A stretch of 8,276 nt of DNA from Clostridia bacterium (GCA_016295665.1 JAEDKS010000108.1:1-8276); one strand, 5' to 3'; counted from the first letter of the stretch, positions 1 to 6,451 are shown. Translations and numbers: made by a program. Notes: a model not told the origin generated them from the sequence alone.

Positions 1-623
1 CGCACGAAGCGATCCGCCTGCGTCCCGCTCAGGCGCACCGACGCGCCCGGCACGAGCGCCTCGTCCAGCGCGCTCCAGTCCTGCAACGCGGTGATCTCCA
101 CGCCGCCCAGCGCATCGTTCAGCGTGGGAATGGCGCGCATTTCAAACGCCATGGTGCCGTCGGGCTCCGCCCGCAGCAAAAGCGCCACCTGCTCCGCAAA
201 GGCCCGCCGGCTCTCCTCCAGACCCTCGGTGATGCCGCCCGTGGACAGGCGCACCGCAGCGTCCCCCGCCTCCCCGGCGAGGGGCACCAGCGTCTCCGGC
301 GCGATGGGCAGGCACTGCATCGTTCTGCGATCCTCGTCCACCACCAGCGCCAGCGCATAGTCCGCGCAGCGCGGCGACTGATCGTCCAGCCCCAGCAGCA
401 GATAGACGGAGACGCTGGCGCGCCGCACATAGGTCTGCCCGCCGTAGCTGACGATGGCCTGATCCAGCGTGCCGGAGGTCTCCACCACGCTGACGTCCAC
501 CTCCCGCATCGCATCCAGCCTGCAGGCCATCACCAGCATGCCGGTCAGCAATCCGCCATAGATGAGCAGCACCAGGAGCACATGCCCCGGTCTGACGTTC
601 CGATGCCCTGCTCTCGTGCGCAT
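1..623 (-). CDS. Divergent LytR-CpsA-Psr (LCP) family protein, C-terminus cut by window edge
   Basis: The frame is open from an ATG at 623 to the left edge (207 complete codons), so the C-terminus is missing. LCP proteins are membrane-anchored enzymes that attach glycopolymers such as teichoic acid or capsule to peptidoglycan outside the cell. Seen here: a short basic N-terminus, a membrane segment at about residues 14-33, then an LCP-like core. VYLLLGLDD (73-81) fits the family's 'LLLGxDxR' strand. ADYALALVVDEDRRTMQCLPI (87-107) fits the 'ADTxMLxxxDxxxxxxxxxSIPRDT' strand pair. LNDALGGVEIT (168-178) fits 'lvDalGGVeV', and LSGTQADRFVR (from 198) fits 'LdGxqALxYvR'. The usual arginines are absent: the DxR position reads DDQ and the IPRDT position reads IAPET. 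It may therefore be catalytically altered or only a binding protein. An extended -10 promoter lies about 36 bases upstream. The ribosome binding site (AGGCGGTGAT) is weak. The family call rests on motif spacing rather than a search. Confidence 0.72.
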   Translation of the reverse strand, partial: MRTRAGHRNVRPGHVLLVLLIYGGLLTGMLVMACRLDAMREVDVSVVETSGTLDQAIVSYGGQTYVRRASVSVYLLLGLDDQSPRCADYALALVVDEDRRTMQCLPIAPETLVPLAGEAGDAAVRLSTGGITEGLEESRRAFAEQVALLLRAEPDGTMAFEMRAIPTLNDALGGVEITALQDWSALDEALVPGASVRLSGTQADRFV

Positions 624-658
624 GGAAAGATCACCGCCTGACAAATGATTACCTTTCC

Positions 659-689
659 ATTATAACACATTCCTGTGCATTTTTGTCGT
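659..689 (-). promoter_or_regulatory. Extended -10 promoter for the LCP-family gene
   Basis: Read on the minus strand, a perfect TATAAT (659-664) is preceded by TGT, giving an extended -10 element (TGtTATAAT). A weak -35-like hexamer ACGACA, 4 of 6 matches to TTGACA, sits at 684-689 with a long 19-base spacer. This is typical when an extended -10 compensates. Transcription would begin near 652, leaving a leader of about 30 bases before the ATG at 623. The stretch is strongly AT-rich compared with its GC-rich surroundings, which is why it stands out. Confidence 0.7.
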
Positions 690-713
690 TTTCTTTATTC
701 TTTTTTCCGTTTT

Positions 714-1511
714 TTACTTCTCCGCTCCGCCCAGGACGCGCAGACGGCAGACCCGGTCATAGGCCGTCCGCAGGAACTCCTCCGGGCTCATCCGGGTATA
801 GTCCCAGTTCATGGGCTCCAGCGCCAGCGGGCCGGTGTAGCCCACCGCGCTCAGGCTGCGCATGACCTCATCCCAGGCAATCTGCCCGTCGAAGGGCAGC
901 TGATGCTGACGCCGGGGGCCGCCGTTGTCATGCAGATGGAGCGCCAGGAGCCGCTGACCGTAGCGTGCGAGATAGTCCACCTCCGGCTCATGGTTCCAGT
1001 GATGGCAGCAGTCATAGCAGAAGCCGACCCGCGGGGACGATGTGTGGGACAGCACAAAGGCCACGTTCTCCGCGTTGCCCAGGTTCTCCACCGCCACGTT
1101 CACGCCGAGCCGCTCCGCGCAGGCCGCAAGCTCCGCCACCCGCTCCTCCGCCACCGCGCCGGGCACCCGGTGGCATCCCGGCAGATGGAGGACCATGGTG
1201 GGGATGCCGTAGGTCGCACAGTCCTCCATGCAGCCCCGATAGCAGGCCATCGCCGCCTCCCCTGCCTCGCCTTCCTCCCACAGGGCGTGCTGCGGCGCCA
1301 CCGGCGCGTGGATGTTCTCAATGCGCAGTCCCTCGCTCCGCGCAAGCCCCACGGCCTCCCGGTAGTTGTCCCATCCCGCGTCGCCCCGTCCGAAGTCGTT
1401 GCTCCACCAGAGCATCACGCCGTCAAATCCCGCCGCCCGGATGAGGCGATAGCGCTCCCGCAGCGGAAGCGCGTAGCCGAACCAGTCATAGATCACCGCT
1501 GCTTGCTCCAT
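714..1511 (-). CDS. Sugar phosphate isomerase/epimerase-like TIM-barrel protein
   Basis: This 265-residue protein has the length and strand-motif pattern of the xylose isomerase-like TIM-barrel family (AP endonuclease 2 fold). That family includes metal-dependent sugar and sugar-phosphate isomerases and epimerases. Candidate metal or substrate ligands fall in the right order along the barrel: IENIH (64-68), VLHLPG (107-112), VENLG with Glu142, FCYDCCHH with Asp167 and His170, LHLHDN with His194 and Asp195, and LEPMNWD with Glu232. There is no signal peptide or membrane segment, so it should be cytoplasmic. The start is well supported: AAGGAGG lies 6 bases before the ATG at 1511. The gene follows a hairpin after pilT and has no obvious promoter of its own, so it may be expressed by read-through or from a weak promoter. 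The substrate cannot be inferred. It is probably unrelated in function to the pilus operon. Confidence 0.85.
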   Translation of the reverse strand: MEQAAVIYDWFGYALPLRERYRLIRAAGFDGVMLWWSNDFGRGDAGWDNYREAVGLARSEGLRIENIHAPVAPQHALWEEGEAGEAAMACYRGCMEDCATYGIPTMVLHLPGCHRVPGAVAEERVAELAACAERLGVNVAVENLGNAENVAFVLSHTSSPRVGFCYDCCHHWNHEPEVDYLARYGQRLLALHLHDNGGPRRQHQLPFDGQIAWDEVMRSLSAVGYTGPLALEPMNWDYTRMSPEEFLRTAYDRVCRLRVLGGAEK

Positions 1512-1556
1512 GGTATTCCTCCTTCTGTTTCCTTCCGGTCGTGCGACGGACAGGAA

Positions 1557-1612
1557 AACGCAGCGCTCCTTCAGCGGCTGCCCGTCCGCGGGCCCTCCGG
1601 AGGCGCTGCGTT
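1557..1612 (-). terminator. Long hairpin after pilT, probable terminator or attenuator
   Basis: A perfect 10-bp inverted repeat pairs AACGCAGCGC (1557-1566) with GCGCTGCGTT (1603-1612). The 36-base GC-rich loop can form further pairs, such as CCCG (1581-1584) with CGGG (1588-1591). Read on the minus strand, the stem ends in TTTT followed by CC, a short U-tract. It lies 22 bases past the pilT stop and about 45 bases before the isomerase start. It fits the end of the pilus operon. Because the U-tract is short, it may terminate only partly and let some transcription reach the isomerase gene. Confidence 0.6.
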
Positions 1613-1634
1613 CTCTCCGCGCCGGATGAGCACA

Positions 1635-2693
1635 TCAGACGCGCTTTTTCATCATGTCCTGGTTGTTGGCGTAGAGGATCGCCGTGTCACGGGTGATGGT
1701 ACCGGCCTTGCAGAGGCGGATCAGCTCATTGTCCATGGACATCATGGTCTGACCCATGGTACCGCCGTAGATCACGTTGTCGATCTGGTAGGTCTTGCCC
1801 TCGCGGATCATGTTTTGGATGGCAGGGGTTACGGTCATGACCTCGAACACCGGGGCAAGGCCGCCTCCCACGGTGGGCACGAGCCGCTGGCTCACCACGC
1901 CCTGCAGTACGGTGGACAGCTGCACCCGCATCTGCTGCTGTTGATCCGAGGGGAAGGTGTCAATGATGCGATCCATGGTCTTGGCGGCGCCCACCGTATG
2001 CAGGGACGACAGCACCAGATGGCCTGTCTCCGCTGCGGTGACCGCCGTGGAGATGGTCTCCATGTCGCGCATCTCGCCCACCATGATGACGTCCGGCGCC
2101 TGGCGCAGCGCCGCACGAAGCGCCCGGGCGAAGGTCATCACATCGTTGGGCACCTCGCGCTGGCTCACCACAGACTGCTTGTGGGGATGCAGGTACTCAA
2201 TGGGATCCTCAATGGTGATGATGTGGCCCATGCGGGTGGTGTTGATTCTGTCCACCATGCAGGCGAGCGTGGTGCTCTTGCCGCTGCCCGCCGGGCCGGT
2301 GACCAGAATCAGACCGCTGCGGTGCTCCGCCAGGTCAATGACCAGCTTGGGAATGTGCAACGCCTCCGGGTCGGGCAGACCAAAGGCCACGGCGCGCATG
2401 GTGGCGGCGTAGGTGCCGCGCTGGCGGTACGCGTTGCAGCGGAAGCGGGCCCTGCGCTCAAGGGAGAAGGAGAAGTCATCATCGCACTCCTCCTTCAGCT
2501 TGTTGAAATCCCGGTTCGCCGCAAGCTGATAGGCCTGTCGGACCAGCGACTCGGCGTCCGCAGGCGTCAGGCGCGTGTCGTCCAGCGGCTTCAGCACATT
2601 CATGCACTTCACCTCGGGACGGGCGCCGGGAACGATAAAGACATCAGCGCCGCCCATTTCGAGCGCGGCAATCAGCAAATTCGTCAGTTCCAT
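1635..2693 (-). CDS. pilT: PilT-type twitching/retraction ATPase
   Basis: This 352-residue cytoplasmic hexameric ATPase belongs to the secretion ATPase superfamily; PilT classically powers pilus retraction. All core motifs are present in order: Walker A GPAGSGKST (133-141), the Asp box IITIEDPIEYLH (158-169), Walker B DVIMVGEMRD (201-210) with Glu207, and the His box TGHLVLSSLHT (223-233). The length and the lack of a long N-terminal domain favour PilT over PilB/GspE. The N-terminus is poorer: the usual 'SDLHL' strand reads ADVFI. I chose the ATG at 2693 because MELTNLLIAALEMGGADV aligns with PilT N-termini. The frame stays open further upstream to 2912, but that stretch is low-complexity shadow of the preceding gene. 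The gene overlaps the upstream stop by 10 bases and has only a weak ribosome binding site, so translational coupling is likely. It is the only motor ATPase in the operon. Confidence 0.93.
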   Translation of the reverse strand: MELTNLLIAALEMGGADVFIVPGARPEVKCMNVLKPLDDTRLTPADAESLVRQAYQLAANRDFNKLKEECDDDFSFSLERRARFRCNAYRQRGTYAATMRAVAFGLPDPEALHIPKLVIDLAEHRSGLILVTGPAGSGKSTTLACMVDRINTTRMGHIITIEDPIEYLHPHKQSVVSQREVPNDVMTFARALRAALRQAPDVIMVGEMRDMETISTAVTAAETGHLVLSSLHTVGAAKTMDRIIDTFPSDQQQQMRVQLSTVLQGVVSQRLVPTVGGGLAPVFEVMTVTPAIQNMIREGKTYQIDNVIYGGTMGQTMMSMDNELIRLCKAGTITRDTAILYANNQDMMKKRV

Positions 2694-3124
2694 CTTGTAT
2701 CGTCCAATCCATCCAATCCTGCTTCGGTCATGATGTAATGCTCTTTCCAGGTCACCCGGGGCAGCGTGCCCGCCTCCTGAAGCTGGGCGGCGCACCACAG
2801 CGTCTGTCCCAGCTCCGTGGTCTCCTGCCAGCGGACGACGCCATCCTGCAGCGTCATGCCCTCCGGCAGCTGCGACGATAGCACCGACGCCTCCGCGCCG
2901 CTGCGCTGCCATGCCGCAACCGCCGCATCCAGCGCCGCCAGGGAGCGCTCCGACCGGTCGTAGAGCGTGCTGACGCCCTCCGCCATGACGATGCTGCGCT
3001 CCGCAAGACGGACATCATTCCGGGAATTGACCATGCTCAGAATCCCCAGGGCACCCATGCAGAGCACCACCGCCACCAGAATCAGCGAGGTGGCACCGGG
3101 GCCGATGTGAAACTCTCTGCGCAT
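2684..3124 (-). CDS. Small single-span membrane protein of the pilus operon
   Basis: This 146-residue protein has a short basic N-terminus (MRREFHIGPG), one strong hydrophobic segment at about 12-32, and a soluble domain that should face outside. The first part of that domain (about 36-75) looks helical, as in minor pilins and PilX-like subunits. The hydrophobic segment has no G-F-T-L-x-E prepilin signature. I do not recognise the family with certainty. AGGAGGT lies 6 bases before the ATG at 3124, and that ATG shares one base with the upstream stop (TGATG). A GTG one codon earlier at 3127 is also possible but would sit too close to the ribosome binding site. Its place between a pseudopilin-like gene and pilT suggests a structural or assembly role in the same apparatus. 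Confidence 0.8.
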   Translation of the reverse strand: MRREFHIGPGATSLILVAVVLCMGALGILSMVNSRNDVRLAERSIVMAEGVSTLYDRSERSLAALDAAVAAWQRSGAEASVLSSQLPEGMTLQDGVVRWQETTELGQTLWCAAQLQEAGTLPRVTWKEHYIMTEAGLDGLDDTRWN

Positions 3125-3525
3125 CACCGCACCTCCTCGGGCACAAAGCGTGTGCTGGTGAAGTCGATGGCTTCACCCGAAGCCGTCACCGCGTGAATAT
3201 CCGCCAGGCGCAGCACGCCCGTCTCCGCGTCCTCCTCCCGGAGCGTGACGCTGAGACTTCCGCTCTCGCCCTCCAGCAGATACCCGCCGCTCTCCTGCGC
3301 CGCGAAGCCCTTTTCGAGCAGCAGCGCCGTCCGGTCGTCCGCGATGTACAGCTGATCCGCCAGGCTCTGCACCTCGCTCAGCATCGCCGTCACCTCGCCG
3401 GCGCGGATGCTCTGGGTGCGGGATGCCACCATGGTGTTGAGCACCACGCCGGAGCAGAGCGCAAAGAACAGCACGGCAATCAGAATCTCCATCAGGAGCG
3501 AATTCAGCTTCCAATGCTGCCTCAC
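3124..3525 (-). CDS. Pseudopilin-like protein with atypical prepilin motif
   Basis: This 133-residue protein starts at a GTG at 3525 that overlaps the upstream stop by 4 bases (GTGA). GGAGGTGA lies about 10 bases before it. The frame is open to 3609, but the extra N-terminal part is basic, low-complexity shadow of the gene before it. The N-terminus reads KLNSLLMEILIAVLFF: a short basic leader, then a hydrophobic helix (about 10-31) with a glutamate at the fifth position if cleavage falls after Asn8. That is the layout of type IV prepilins and pseudopilins (G, then FTLxE), but with Asn where Gly is normal. An amphipathic helix follows (about 40-75) and then a short, probably beta-rich, region. 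It may be a minor pilin or pseudopilin. The variant leader leaves processing uncertain. Confidence 0.8.
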   Translation of the reverse strand: MRQHWKLNSLLMEILIAVLFFALCSGVVLNTMVASRTQSIRAGEVTAMLSEVQSLADQLYIADDRTALLLEKGFAAQESGGYLLEGESGSLSVTLREEDAETGVLRLADIHAVTASGEAIDFTSTRFVPEEVR

Positions 3526-4028
3526 CGGGCGTTCACCTCCCCCACGGGCGTCCGCAGCGCGATACACTCGCTGTAGGTGCCGCCTGCCGGATCCGTCATC
3601 GTCAGGCACAGCAGCTGCCCCTCCTGCGTCATGTCGAGCCGCTCCACCGCGCAGATTTCCTCGCCGTTGCCCGGCTCAAAGGGATAGGCCGTGGAAGCGA
3701 ACTGATCGCGCAGCATGCCCTGATAGCAGTAGATATACTTGACGTAGTCCGCCTCGCCATCCACCGCCCGGGGGGTGCCGATGGTCAGCACCTGCAGGCC
3801 GTTCAGCTCCTGCAGCGTGACCATGCCCGCGCAGTCCTCCGCGGAGACGGCGTTGCGGATGTAGGCATGGATGATCCGCTGATCGTTATGCCGGGCGGTG
3901 GCATCCACAATGCCGCGATAGGCCTGCGCGCTCTCCAGCACCAGCAGCATGGACATGACCGCGAAAAGCCCCAGCAGCAGGAACACAAAGACCCCGGCGA
4001 TGGAGTGATGCTGCTTTCTGTCTGTCAA
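3522..4028 (-). CDS. DUF4860-like membrane-anchored pilus-operon protein
   Basis: This 168-residue protein has the N-terminus MTDRKQHHSIAGVFVFLLLG, a membrane span at about 10-31 and an extracellular domain. The HSIAGVFVFLLLGLFA opening and the ESAQAYR motif just after the span resemble, from memory, the DUF4860 family found beside type II secretion-like genes in Clostridia. The function is not known. Three cysteines (Cys66, Cys101, Cys126) and two more near the C-terminus could allow disulfides. The start codon is TTG at 4028, overlapping the previous stop by 4 bases (TTGA). An AAGGGGG about 10 bases upstream could serve as ribosome binding site, and no better in-frame start is available. 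The protein probably belongs to the pilus-like apparatus as a minor subunit. Confidence 0.82.
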   Translation of the reverse strand: MTDRKQHHSIAGVFVFLLLGLFAVMSMLLVLESAQAYRGIVDATARHNDQRIIHAYIRNAVSAEDCAGMVTLQELNGLQVLTIGTPRAVDGEADYVKYIYCYQGMLRDQFASTAYPFEPGNGEEICAVERLDMTQEGQLLCLTMTDPAGGTYSECIALRTPVGEVNAR

Positions 4029-4351
4029 AGGGACTCATCCCCCTTCACCATCACCGTGATGCTCGGCATAATGTTGGAAGCGAAGGCATCATAGGACACA
4101 AAATAGATGCTCTCATCAAAGGCCAGGCCATAGTGGTTCTGCAGATAGGCCAGATCCTGCGGGAAGGCGCCCTCCACCGCGTAGCAGGTCAGGGCTGCAG
4201 AGCGCACGGCCTCCCGCACCATCTCCGTTTCCTCCTCCGCCGTGACCCGGTCGATGTGCCGAAACAGCATGACGCCGCCCGTAAAGATCACCGCGAACAC
4301 GATCAGCGTGATCAGGATGCCGCGAATCCAATGATCTCCCTTTCCCTTCAC
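4025..4351 (-). CDS. Short pseudopilin-like membrane protein
   Basis: This 108-residue protein has a short basic N-terminus (MKGKGDHWIR), one membrane span at about 11-30, and a helical stretch (about 34-58) leading into CYAVEGAFPQDLAYLQNHYGL (56-76). An 'A-x-x-x-Y-x-x-x-G-x-F/Y-P-x-x-L-x-x-L' pattern of this kind is common in type II secretion pseudopilins and minor pilins just after the N-terminal helix. The usual G-F-T-L-x-E cleavage motif is missing, so the protein may stay anchored without processing. The start is a GTG at 4351 with AGAGGTG about 9 bases upstream. It lies 44 bases after the platform gene's stop and overlaps the next gene by 4 bases. I infer a role in the same envelope machine. 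Confidence 0.8.
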   Translation of the reverse strand: MKGKGDHWIRGILITLIVFAVIFTGGVMLFRHIDRVTAEEETEMVREAVRSAALTCYAVEGAFPQDLAYLQNHYGLAFDESIYFVSYDAFASNIMPSITVMVKGDESL

Positions 4352-4395
4352 CGGCCCACACCTCTTTTCTCACAACGCATACTGCTTCTCCCGCT

Positions 4396-5451
4396 TTACA
4401 GGATGCTCGAAACGATGCCCGCCATAGGCAGCATCACGGACAGCAGGATCGCGCCCAGCACCACGGACAGCACCGCCACCATGGTGGGCTCAATGATGGA
4501 GACCAGGTTGGAGATGCCCTCCTCGACCTGTTCCTCGTACACCGTGGCGATCTTCTGCATCACCTGATCCTCATGGCCCGTGGCGATGCCCGTGCGCACC
4601 ATGGCGCCGTAGATTTCATCAAACATCGCGGACTTGCCCAGGGCGTCGCCAAAGGGCGTGCCCTCGCTCATCTGCTTGCGGATCTTCTCCATTTCCCGGG
4701 CGGCGGTCTTGTCCGGGAGCAGCGCCGGCACCATGTCCAGCGCCTCCTCCAGCGGGAAGCCGCTGGAGAGCATCATGCTCAGCACGGAGGCGACGCGGGA
4801 CGCGGACAGCTTCATGCTCAGCTTGCGCACCGCAGGGAACCGGGTCTGCAGGAACTGCTGCACCTGATCGCGCTTGCCGGTCTGCAGCAGCACCACGACC
4901 ACCAGCGCCGCCGCCAGAATCACCAGCCCCAGCGCCAGCACCACCCAGCCGATCACGTCGCCCACCGTCATCATGGCGGCGCCCGAGGCGGTGGCGGCGA
5001 TGCCCATGCTGTTCAGCACCCGGCGGAACACGGGCAGCACCTGAATCAGCACCACCAGCACCACCAGCAGCAGCATGGCGCCCAGCAGCAGCGGATAGGC
5101 CACGGCGCTGCTGATGGCGCGGCGAATGCGGCCCTCCCGCTCATAGTAGGCGGAGAGCCCCGTCATCACCTCGTCCAGCTTGCCGGCGCGCTCGCCGATG
5201 CCCGTCATTTCCACGAGGTAGGCAGGCCAGTGGGAATCGCCCTTCAGCGCCTCGTACAGCGTTCCCGTTTCCAGAAGCCGCTTCCCGGCATCGGCGTAGA
5301 CCTGTGCGTACGCGCTGGTATGATTGGCCTCCACCAGTGCCTCCATGCCGTCGTAGAGCGTCATGCCCGACTCCAGCATCAGAGCCACCTGCATGCAGAA
5401 GCTGCTCAGCTCCTGGGAACTCATGCGTTCCTTTTTCTGCACCCTTGCCAT
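4396..5451 (-). CDS. Type II secretion / type IV pilus platform protein, GspF/PilC family
   Basis: This 351-residue polytopic inner-membrane protein should recruit the cytoplasmic motor and move subunits into the pilus. It carries two T2SSF repeats. The first, from about residue 15, has FCMQVALMLESGMTLYDGMEAL and the hallmark GERAGKLDEVM (86-96). The second, from about 215, has ASVLSMMLSSGFPLEEALDM and a decayed counterpart TGIATGHEDQVM (287-298). Membrane segments are at about 113-140, 163-190 and 313-345, with the conserved 'EP' at 321-322. The length is at the short end of the family. AAGGAG lies about 8 bases before the ATG at 5451. The gene follows the transglutaminase-like gene by 30 bases, which supports one transcript. 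The partner ATPase in this operon is PilT. No PilB or GspE is present in the window. Confidence 0.92.
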   Translation of the reverse strand: MARVQKKERMSSQELSSFCMQVALMLESGMTLYDGMEALVEANHTSAYAQVYADAGKRLLETGTLYEALKGDSHWPAYLVEMTGIGERAGKLDEVMTGLSAYYEREGRIRRAISSAVAYPLLLGAMLLLVVLVVLIQVLPVFRRVLNSMGIAATASGAAMMTVGDVIGWVVLALGLVILAAALVVVVLLQTGKRDQVQQFLQTRFPAVRKLSMKLSASRVASVLSMMLSSGFPLEEALDMVPALLPDKTAAREMEKIRKQMSEGTPFGDALGKSAMFDEIYGAMVRTGIATGHEDQVMQKIATVYEEQVEEGISNLVSIIEPTMVAVLSVVLGAILLSVMLPMAGIVSSIL

Positions 5452-5481
5452 GCTGTAATCTCCTTCCTGCTCGTGGTTTCC

Positions 5482-6303
5482 TTAATAATAGCGTTCCAGG
5501 GTATAGTTGTTGACCACCACATCGTTGATGTCGTTGGACGGGTCATAGCGGACTTCCTTGCCGTCAAGGAGCACCATCAGCCAGGCATGATACTGGTTCC
5601 CCATGTACCCGATGCAGAACCGGGCGGGAATCCCCTGGGTGCGCAGCATACAGGCCGCCATGGCGGACAGGTCCTGACAGATGCCCATCTTGTTGGTCGT
5701 GCAGTAGTCGATGTCCGGCAGCAGGCCGCTTTTCGCGTTTCTGGCGCGCTCGTAGTCATACTGGTAGTTGTCGTGGATGTAGAGGCGGATGGCCTCGAAC
5801 TTCTCCGCGTCAGTGGTCAGCCCGGCGCAGAGCGCGTCACCGATGGCCACGGCCTCCGTATCCTCCCGGTAGTTGACGAACTGATTGGGCGCGAGGAAGG
5901 GCGCATACTCGCCGGAGAGCTTCACATCCACCGTGACCTTGCCCGCCACCGCGTAGCCCTTGTTGGAAACCAGCTTGTAGAGCGTGATGGTGTACTGTCC
6001 GTTGCCCAGCTGGAACGGGAACACCGTCCACTCGCCATCGGCCTTCAGATCGTACTCCGGGAATTTTTTCCCGTTGCACTTGACCTGCAGCTTGTAGCGG
6101 GTGGTGCTGCTCTCCTCGATGCGCACCATGTAGTAGCCGTCGGACGCATGGCTCGCGTCCACCAGCAGCACCTGGTTCTCCAGCACCACGTCCCCGGAGG
6201 GCTCGGGCCACACAACCTGATCCCAAAGCGCAAAGGCGCATGTCAAAACAAGCAGGAAGCAAGTCGCCAGCATCAGCGCAGCGCAGATTTTCCCCCGACG
6301 CAT
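5482..6303 (-). CDS. Exported transglutaminase-like protein
   Basis: This 273-residue protein has an N-terminal basic stretch and hydrophobic segment (about 6-27), so it is exported and possibly membrane-anchored. About residues 35-130 look like a beta-rich domain. The C-terminal half is a transglutaminase-like core with a complete Cys-His-Asp set: Cys209 in MGICQDLSAMA, His239 in YHAWLMV and Asp254 in RYDPSND. In bacteria this fold serves as a protease, amidase or crosslinker, and the substrate here is unknown. The start is the ATG at 6303: AGGAAGGAGG ends 7 bases upstream. The frame is open to 6357, but the extra 18 codons lack a ribosome binding site and would bury the signal sequence. It is first in the operon, 30 bases before the platform gene, which suggests that it acts on or beside the pilus-like apparatus. 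Confidence 0.88.
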   Translation of the reverse strand: MRRGKICAALMLATCFLLVLTCAFALWDQVVWPEPSGDVVLENQVLLVDASHASDGYYMVRIEESSTTRYKLQVKCNGKKFPEYDLKADGEWTVFPFQLGNGQYTITLYKLVSNKGYAVAGKVTVDVKLSGEYAPFLAPNQFVNYREDTEAVAIGDALCAGLTTDAEKFEAIRLYIHDNYQYDYERARNAKSGLLPDIDYCTTNKMGICQDLSAMAACMLRTQGIPARFCIGYMGNQYHAWLMVLLDGKEVRYDPSNDINDVVVNNYTLERYY

Positions 6304-6320
6304 TACCCTTCCTCCTTCCT
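6304..6320 (-). promoter_or_regulatory. Ribosome binding site that fixes the transglutaminase start
   Basis: Read on the minus strand, AGGAAGGAGG (6311-6320) is followed by a 7-base spacer and the ATG at 6303. This near-perfect anti-16S match selects the internal ATG over the first ATG of the open frame at 6357. Confidence 0.85.
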
Positions 6321-6332
6321 CTTGTTGGTACC

Positions 6333-6364
6333 ATCTTATCATAAATTCGCCCATCATTCAACAA
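6333..6364 (-). promoter_or_regulatory. Candidate promoter of the pilus-like operon
   Basis: An AT-rich patch lies between the upstream terminator and the first gene. The best pairing on the minus strand is TTGAAT (6356-6361) with TAAGAT (6333-6338) at a 17-base spacer. An alternative is TTGTTG (6359-6364) with TATGAT (6338-6343) at a 15-base spacer. Neither is a perfect sigma-A promoter. The location, right after a strong terminator and 30-60 bases before the transglutaminase ATG, makes a promoter here likely even if the exact hexamers are uncertain. Confidence 0.45.
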
Positions 6365-6402
6365 GCGATTTTGGCAAAAAGCGGTTTTCTTCGCATTTGT
6401 CA

Positions 6403-6446
6403 CCCGGAAAAGAAGGCTGCACACCCCGGTGACGGGATGTGCAGCC
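6403..6446 (-). terminator. Intrinsic terminator of the sortase-peptidase gene
   Basis: A perfect 9-bp stem pairs GGCTGCACA with TGTGCAGCC (arms at 6438-6446 and 6415-6423). It extends inward through one wobble pair and three G-C pairs to a small loop. On the minus strand it is followed by TTCTTTTCC. It begins 5 bases past the stop at 6452. This is the strongest terminator in the window, and it separates the sortase gene from the downstream operon. Confidence 0.88.
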
Positions 6447-6451
6447 GAAAG

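Noticed and set aside
119..514. Minus-strand open frame of 131 codons beginning MRCGRWTSAWW
   Set aside because: It overlaps the LCP-family gene in another frame. The LCP frame has a membrane segment, family motifs, a promoter and a plausible start, while this one is Arg/Trp/Pro-rich with no motif.
675..2738. Plus-strand open frame of 687 codons
   Set aside because: It lies antisense to the isomerase and pilT genes, both of which have intact family motifs. Its composition (rich in His, Arg, Gly, Ala, with no recognisable domain) is what the complement of GC-rich coding sequence gives. It has no ribosome binding site context that would favour it.
2694..2912. N-terminal extension of pilT to 2912
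   Set aside because: The 73 extra codons are low-complexity, lie entirely within the preceding gene, and do not resemble any PilT N-terminus. The ATG at 2693 matches the family start.
3526..3609. N-terminal extension of the pseudopilin-like gene to 3609
   Set aside because: The 28 extra codons are a basic shadow of the DUF4860-like gene. They would put the membrane helix far from the N-terminus. The GTG at 3525 has a good ribosome binding site and an overlapping stop.
4573..6432. Plus-strand open frame of 619 codons
   Set aside because: It is antisense to the platform and transglutaminase genes and runs through the promoter region and into the terminator. It is dominated by His, Gln and Arg low-complexity sequence, typical of a GC-rich shadow frame.
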